Origin: Bradyrhizobium sp. C9
GTDB taxonomy: Bacteria > Pseudomonadota > Alphaproteobacteria > Rhizobiales > Xanthobacteraceae
Length of the DNA stretch: 64,000 nucleotides
Direction: 5' to 3'
Assembly: GCF_002532045.1 (NCBI RefSeq)
Contig: NZ_NWTG01000030.1
Location: forward strand, 1-64,000
Part shown: piece after piece, positions 61,945-64,000 of the stretch
Position numbering within the stretch: position 1 is the stretch's first letter
How the letters are laid out: each line of letters begins with the position of its first letter
Program-made: the position numbers and the translations under genes
The notes under the pieces: model-generated
Databases searched by the model: none
What the model was told of the DNA's origin: nothing
What the model saw: only the letters and a program-made list of their open reading frames with translations

Positions 61945-62934
61945 TCAGGCGACGAGCTTCGCGAACAGGTCGGCATCGACATTGCCGCCCGAGAGCACGA
62001 TGACGACGTTCTTGCCCCTGGCGTCGATCCGTCCCGCCAGCAGCGCCGCAAGCCCGACCGCGCCGCCGGGCTCGACCACGAGCTTCAACTCGCGATAGGC
62101 GAAGGCGACGGCAGCACCAACCTCGTCGTCAGAGACGCTGACGCCGTTTGCGAGCAGCTTGCTGTTGATGGCGAAGGTGAGCTCGCCCGGCATCATCGCC
62201 ATCAGCGCATCGCAGATGGTGCGCGCCGCGACCGGATGCGCCTCGCGATGGCCGACCTTGAGCGACAGCGCGTGATCGTCATAGCCCGCGGGCTCGGCAA
62301 CGAGCACCTGGGCCTGCGGATATCTTGCCTTCACCGCGGTGGCGACCCCCGCGATCAAGCCGCCGCCCGATGCCGGCGCGACCACGATGTCGGGCACGAG
62401 CCCGAGCGCGGCCATGTCCTCGGCGATTTCGCGGCCGGCAGTGCCCTGACCTGCGATCACCAGGGGATCATCATAGGGAGGCACCAAGGTCGCACCACGC
62501 TTGCTGGCGATGCCGCTTGCGATCGCCGCACGGTCGTCGCGATCGCGATCGTACAGCACGACCTCGGCGCCGTAGGACTTGGTCCGCTCGCGCTTGGTGA
62601 GCGGGGAGTCCGCAGGCATCACGATGGTCGCCTGCATGTTGAGGATCTTTGCCGCCGCGGCAACGCCCTGGGCGTGGTTGCCCGAGGAGAACGCAACGAC
62701 GCCCCCGCTCCGCTTGTCCTGCGGTATAGAGGCGAGCTTGTTGAAGGCGCCGCGGAACTTGAACGATCCGGTCCGTTGCAGCATCTCGGGCTTGAGGAAG
62801 ACCTGGGTGCCGACGCGTTCGTTGAGAACGGGGAAAGTCAGGAGCGGCGTGCGCACCGCGAACGGCGCGACCACCCTTGCGGCGGCATCGATGTCCGCAG
62901 CAGCGACGGGTGGATTGAGAGGGGTGTCCGTCAT
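61945..62934 (-). CDS. Threonine/serine dehydratase (PLP-dependent)
   Basis: 329 residues. The PLP Lys is in TGSFKFRGAFNKL, the phosphate-binding Gly loop is PASGGGLIAG, and SSGNHAQGVA contacts the substrate. The protein is as short as catabolic TdcB or serine racemase-like enzymes and has no C-terminal ACT domain, so isoleucine feedback control is unlikely. It deaminates threonine (and perhaps serine) to 2-oxobutanoate. The start is the ATG of MTDTPLNPP. It is alone on its strand with the glycosyltransferase 57 bp upstream. Confidence 0.9.
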   Translation of the reverse strand: MTDTPLNPPVAAADIDAAARVVAPFAVRTPLLTFPVLNERVGTQVFLKPEMLQRTGSFKFRGAFNKLASIPQDKRSGGVVAFSSGNHAQGVAAAAKILNMQATIVMPADSPLTKRERTKSYGAEVVLYDRDRDDRAAIASGIASKRGATLVPPYDDPLVIAGQGTAGREIAEDMAALGLVPDIVVAPASGGGLIAGVATAVKARYPQAQVLVAEPAGYDDHALSLKVGHREAHPVAARTICDALMAMMPGELTFAINSKLLANGVSVSDDEVGAAVAFAYRELKLVVEPGGAVGLAALLAGRIDARGKNVVIVLSGGNVDADLFAKLVA

Positions 62935-62990
62935 CCAGGATTTGTATCGCGGCAGCGGGCAACCCGGCAAGACGCTTTAGCGTGACTTGT

Positions 62991-64000
62991 CTAGCGTGAG
63001 GTGGAATGGGGCGCCGGCAGGGCCGCGAAATGATGCTCCTCGGCGCCGAATTCGAATGCCTCCCCCTCGCCGTCGGGCGCGACGGGGCGGACATTCATGC
63101 AGCGGTCGATGAACACCCGGGCCGACGCCTGCCAGGTGTGGAGCGCGGCGAAATCGACGCAGGCCTGCCGCGAGATGCCGAGCGCCTCCAGGCAGGCGTG
63201 GTGCAGATCCTCGTCGAGCACGCCGACCGGCGCCGCGCCGATCACGTCGCGGGGGCCGGTGACCGGAAAAGCGGCAACCGGCAGGCCGCTCGCCAATGCC
63301 TCGAGCAGCACCAGGCCGAACGTATCGGTGCGGCTGGGGAAAACGAACACATCGGCCGCGGCATAGATCTCGGCCAATTCTTCCCCGTGGCGGGCGCCGA
63401 GGAAGACGGCCTCGGGATATTTCCGCTCCAGCGCCGCCCGCGCCGGGCCGTCGCCGACCACCACCTTGGTGCCGGGCAAATCGAGATCGAGGAATGCCTC
63501 GAGGTTCTTTTCCACCGCCACGCGGCCGACGCTGAGATAGACCGGCTGGGGCAGGCAGAGATCGACGTCGCGCGGATGGAACAGCGCGGTATCGACGCCG
63601 CGCGACCACAGCACCACGTTGCGGAAGCCGCGCTGGCGCAGCTCGGCGGCCAGCGCCGGGGTTGCCGCCATCACCGCCCGGCTCGGCCTGTGGAACCAGC
63701 GCAGCGCGCGCCACACCCAGGCTTCCGGGACCGGCGTGCGTGCCGAGACATACTCGGGAAAGCGGGTGTGGAAGCTCGTCGTGAATGGCAAGCCGTGCTT
63801 GCGGCAATAGCGGCGGACCGACAGCCCGATCGGGCCTTCGGTCGCGATATGGATGCTGTCGGGCCTCGCCGCCTCGATCAGGCTTGCGACCTTGGCCCGG
63901 TACGGCAACGCCAGCCGGAGATCGCGATAGCTCGGCATCGCGAAGGTGCGGAACTCGTCCGGCGTCAGGAAGCTGACCTCGACGCCGAGCGATTTCGCCG
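62991..64000 (-). CDS. Glycosyltransferase family 4 (partial, runs off window)
   Basis: At least 336 residues; the start lies beyond the right edge, since the frame stays open through 64000. It has the GT-B fold of family 4 (GT1-like) transferases: HIATEGPIGLSVRRYCRKHGLPFTTSFHTRFPEY, the sugar-nucleotide region LSVGRVAVEKNLEAFLDLDLPGTKVVVGDGPARAALE, and the E-x7-E motif FPSRTDTFGLVLLEALASGLPVAA. It resembles mannosyl- or glucosyltransferases acting on lipids such as SQD2 or MgtA. The acceptor is unknown. Confidence 0.85.
   Translation of the reverse strand, partial: AKSLGVEVSFLTPDEFRTFAMPSYRDLRLALPYRAKVASLIEAARPDSIHIATEGPIGLSVRRYCRKHGLPFTTSFHTRFPEYVSARTPVPEAWVWRALRWFHRPSRAVMAATPALAAELRQRGFRNVVLWSRGVDTALFHPRDVDLCLPQPVYLSVGRVAVEKNLEAFLDLDLPGTKVVVGDGPARAALERKYPEAVFLGARHGEELAEIYAAADVFVFPSRTDTFGLVLLEALASGLPVAAFPVTGPRDVIGAAPVGVLDEDLHHACLEALGISRQACVDFAALHTWQASARVFIDRCMNVRPVAPDGEGEAFEFGAEEHHFAALPAPHSTSR

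Overview
The window looks like chromosome from a high-GC alphaproteobacterium of the Hyphomicrobiales, most likely Bradyrhizobium or a close relative in the Nitrobacteraceae. The grounds are the alphaproteobacterial flagellar regulators FlaF, FlbT and FliX, a cysteine-poor alphaproteobacterial DksA, a STAS-MlaE fusion, a roughly 2,000-residue polar-growth coiled-coil protein of the GPR/RgsE type, CtrA-like boxes, and palindromic dispersed repeats of kinds I recall from Bradyrhizobium. No rRNA, tRNA, CRISPR array, prophage or intact insertion sequence was seen.

Layout. Positions 200-9,800 are mixed housekeeping and accessory genes: an ArsR/SRPBCC/membrane-protein/DUF1801/GNAT run, an exported beta-carbonic anhydrase followed by a signal-peptide protein with an SspB-like domain, a hydratase, two reductase/HxlR divergent pairs, a PhyH dioxygenase and dksA. 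Two related 112- and 143-bp palindromic repeat elements flank the carbonic anhydrase/SspB-like pair.

Positions 9,800-21,900 form a flagellar cluster: fliX diverges from flgI-flgJ-flgN; then come a FlaG-like gene, flaF with an unknown partner, one flagellin, flbT, and flgE-flgK-flgL. The fliX/flgI intergenic region holds a CtrA-like box and a sigma-54 promoter, and flgE has a second, near-perfect sigma-54 promoter. FlgL and FlgE share a nearly identical internal module.

Positions 21,900-46,300 hold exported MsrB, a DAO-family oxidase, a SixA-like phosphatase, UspA, a lower-GC patch with small membrane proteins, two large GGDEF-EAL proteins (one with three PAS domains, one with an MHYT sensor), a MocR regulator, a frameshifted ydcF-like gene, an exported S9 peptidase, an MFS pump, a flippase-like membrane protein, an SGNH hydrolase, and a redox group (ferredoxin-NADP reductase and 2Fe-2S ferredoxin around a thioesterase).

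Positions 46,300-64,000 hold an Hpt protein and the giant polar-growth protein, which diverge around a perfect CtrA box; an mlaE-mlaF-mlaD lipid transport operon; a dipeptide epimerase and MFS transporter sharing one CTAG stop; an Ala/Pro-rich protein; a caspase-like protein; a threonine dehydratase; and a glycosyltransferase cut by the right edge. The most notable items are the exported SspB-like protein, the polar-growth protein with twelve 44-residue (4 x 11) repeats under a CtrA box, the FlgL/FlgE shared module, the dispersed repeats and the broken ydcF gene.
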